NCBI RefSeq assembly: GCF_012935695.1
Contig: NZ_CP052859.1
Span: 289,001-353,000, forward strand
Source: Pseudomonas sp. ADAK18
GTDB taxonomy: Bacteria; Pseudomonadota; Gammaproteobacteria; Pseudomonadales; Pseudomonadaceae
Length of the DNA stretch: 64,000 bases
Direction: 5' to 3'
Below are positions 63,407 through 64,000 of the stretch, in pieces (position 1 is the first letter of the stretch; every line of letters starts with the position of its first letter). Below the pieces are notes generated by a model. The model was not told where the DNA came from. It saw only the letters and a program-made list of their open reading frames with translations, and searched no databases. Made by a program: the position numbers and the translations under genes.

Positions 63407-64000
63407 CTAAGACCGCAACCGCTCCTGCACAAAGTCCATCACTTTCAGCGAGCGATAGATGGCATTCGCCGCGACCAGCCCGAACGGCCCGCCATTCCAC
63501 GGCAGCAGGTAGGGCTTGAATAGCTCATACCTGCGGGTCTCGCCGCAGACGGCTTCGGCGATCACCCTGCCACCGATGGACCCGGTGTTCAGGCCATGCC
63601 CGCCAAACGAGGTGCAGGCCCACACGCCCGGTTCCAGCAGTCCCAGGTTGGGCATTTTGTGGGTCGCGTAGCCCATCAGACCGGACCAGGCGAGTTCAAT
63701 TTTCACCGGGGCCAGTTGTGGGTACACCGCGACCATATCGGCCTTGAGCATGGCTGCCAGGGCTTGTTCGTCCTGTTCGTTGTGGGTGGTGATGCGTCCG
63801 CCCCACAGCAGTCGGTCGCCTTCCACGACGCGGTAATAGTCTGAGGCGCGGCGGTCGTCGGAGAAGGCGGCGTTGGAGTCGAGGACGTTTTTGATGCCAT
63901 CGCCCAAGTGTTCCGTCAGCACCACATAGGTGGCGATGGGCAGGTAGGCGTGGCTGAGTTTTTGCAACTCCGCACCGCCGTAGCCACCGGCGCAAAACAC
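63407..64000 (-). CDS. FAD-dependent amine/amino-acid oxidase, 5' end outside window
   Basis: The last 197 codons of a DAO-fold flavoenzyme are visible; the N-terminal FAD Rossmann motif lies beyond the window. The visible part shows the substrate domain (YVVLTEHLGDGI; DYYRVVEGDRLLWGGRITT) and the C-terminal FAD-contact motif WACTSFGGHGLNTGSIGG. This resembles gamma-glutamylputrescine oxidase (PuuB/OrdL) and related oxidases. Substrate cannot be assigned from this fragment. Confidence 0.8.
   Translation of the reverse strand: MFCAGGYGGAELQKLSHAYLPIATYVVLTEHLGDGIKNVLDSNAAFSDDRRASDYYRVVEGDRLLWGGRITTHNEQDEQALAAMLKADMVAVYPQLAPVKIELAWSGLMGYATHKMPNLGLLEPGVWACTSFGGHGLNTGSIGGRVIAEAVCGETRRYELFKPYLLPWNGGPFGLVAANAIYRSLKVMDFVQERLRS

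Overview
The window reads as chromosome of a fluorescent pseudomonad (Pseudomonas fluorescens group). Support: high-GC coding with dense short gaps, a homogentisate cluster with an IclR-type regulator, FecIRA-type cell-surface signalling, pseudomonad-specific small families (DUF3509, DUF6124), and many REP-type palindromes with the core GTGGGAGCGGGCTTGCTCGC. No rRNA, tRNA, CRISPR array or prophage structural genes were seen. Species assignment is inference.

Layout. 1-8300: end of an alpha/beta hydrolase, an SDR dehydrogenase, an outer-membrane DUF1302/DUF1329 pair and a MalT-like LuxR regulator. 8400-14150: tyrosine/phenylalanine end-degradation (hmgR divergent from hmgA-fahA-maiA, then an aromatic-acid MFS porter), with a 17-bp operator palindrome in the divergent promoter. 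14160-23080: household genes (SirB1-like, a leucine-dehydrogenase-like protein whose catalytic lysine is replaced, yebG with a LexA box, a DUF6124 gene behind an Ash/Icd-like leader, psiE, DUF3509, serine uptake and deamination with a LysR regulator, an HPF/RaiA protein). 23300-37490: iron/TonB region: fecIRA, a divergent three-gene inner-membrane operon with a shared Fur box, a second sigma/anti-sigma pair, two TonB receptors and a YncE-like protein. 37540-44650: dacB, an AraC regulator divergent from an EamA exporter, norR divergent from hmp with three NorR boxes and a sigma-54 promoter, and dsbB. 45440-50270: cyoABCDE bo3 oxidase. 50270-55800: accessory island with an IS110/IS1111-family element inserted at the cyoE terminator, a queC paralogue candidate, a two-gene XRE/VUT-transporter operon that is clearly AT-richer, and a serine hydroxymethyltransferase-like gene with altered active-site residues. 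56000-63300: a Tat-exported three-subunit FAD/cytochrome c dehydrogenase, a hypothetical gene, a GNAT enzyme and a five-heme fusion cytochrome. The window ends inside an FAD-dependent oxidase gene.

How the parts connect: the periplasmic dehydrogenase feeds electrons toward quinol and could be served by the nearby bo3 oxidase; Hmp and NorR protect against NO, which attacks haem-copper oxidases; the TonB receptors, the PepSY/DUF3649/DUF3325 operon and the sigma factors form an iron (and perhaps phosphate) scavenging block. The most unusual items are the IS1111-type element with its non-coding downstream arm, the queC/VUT/XRE/SHMT-like island, the five-heme cytochrome fusion, a two-copy 115-bp palindromic repeat, and a 241-bp nested palindrome built from 18-bp units.
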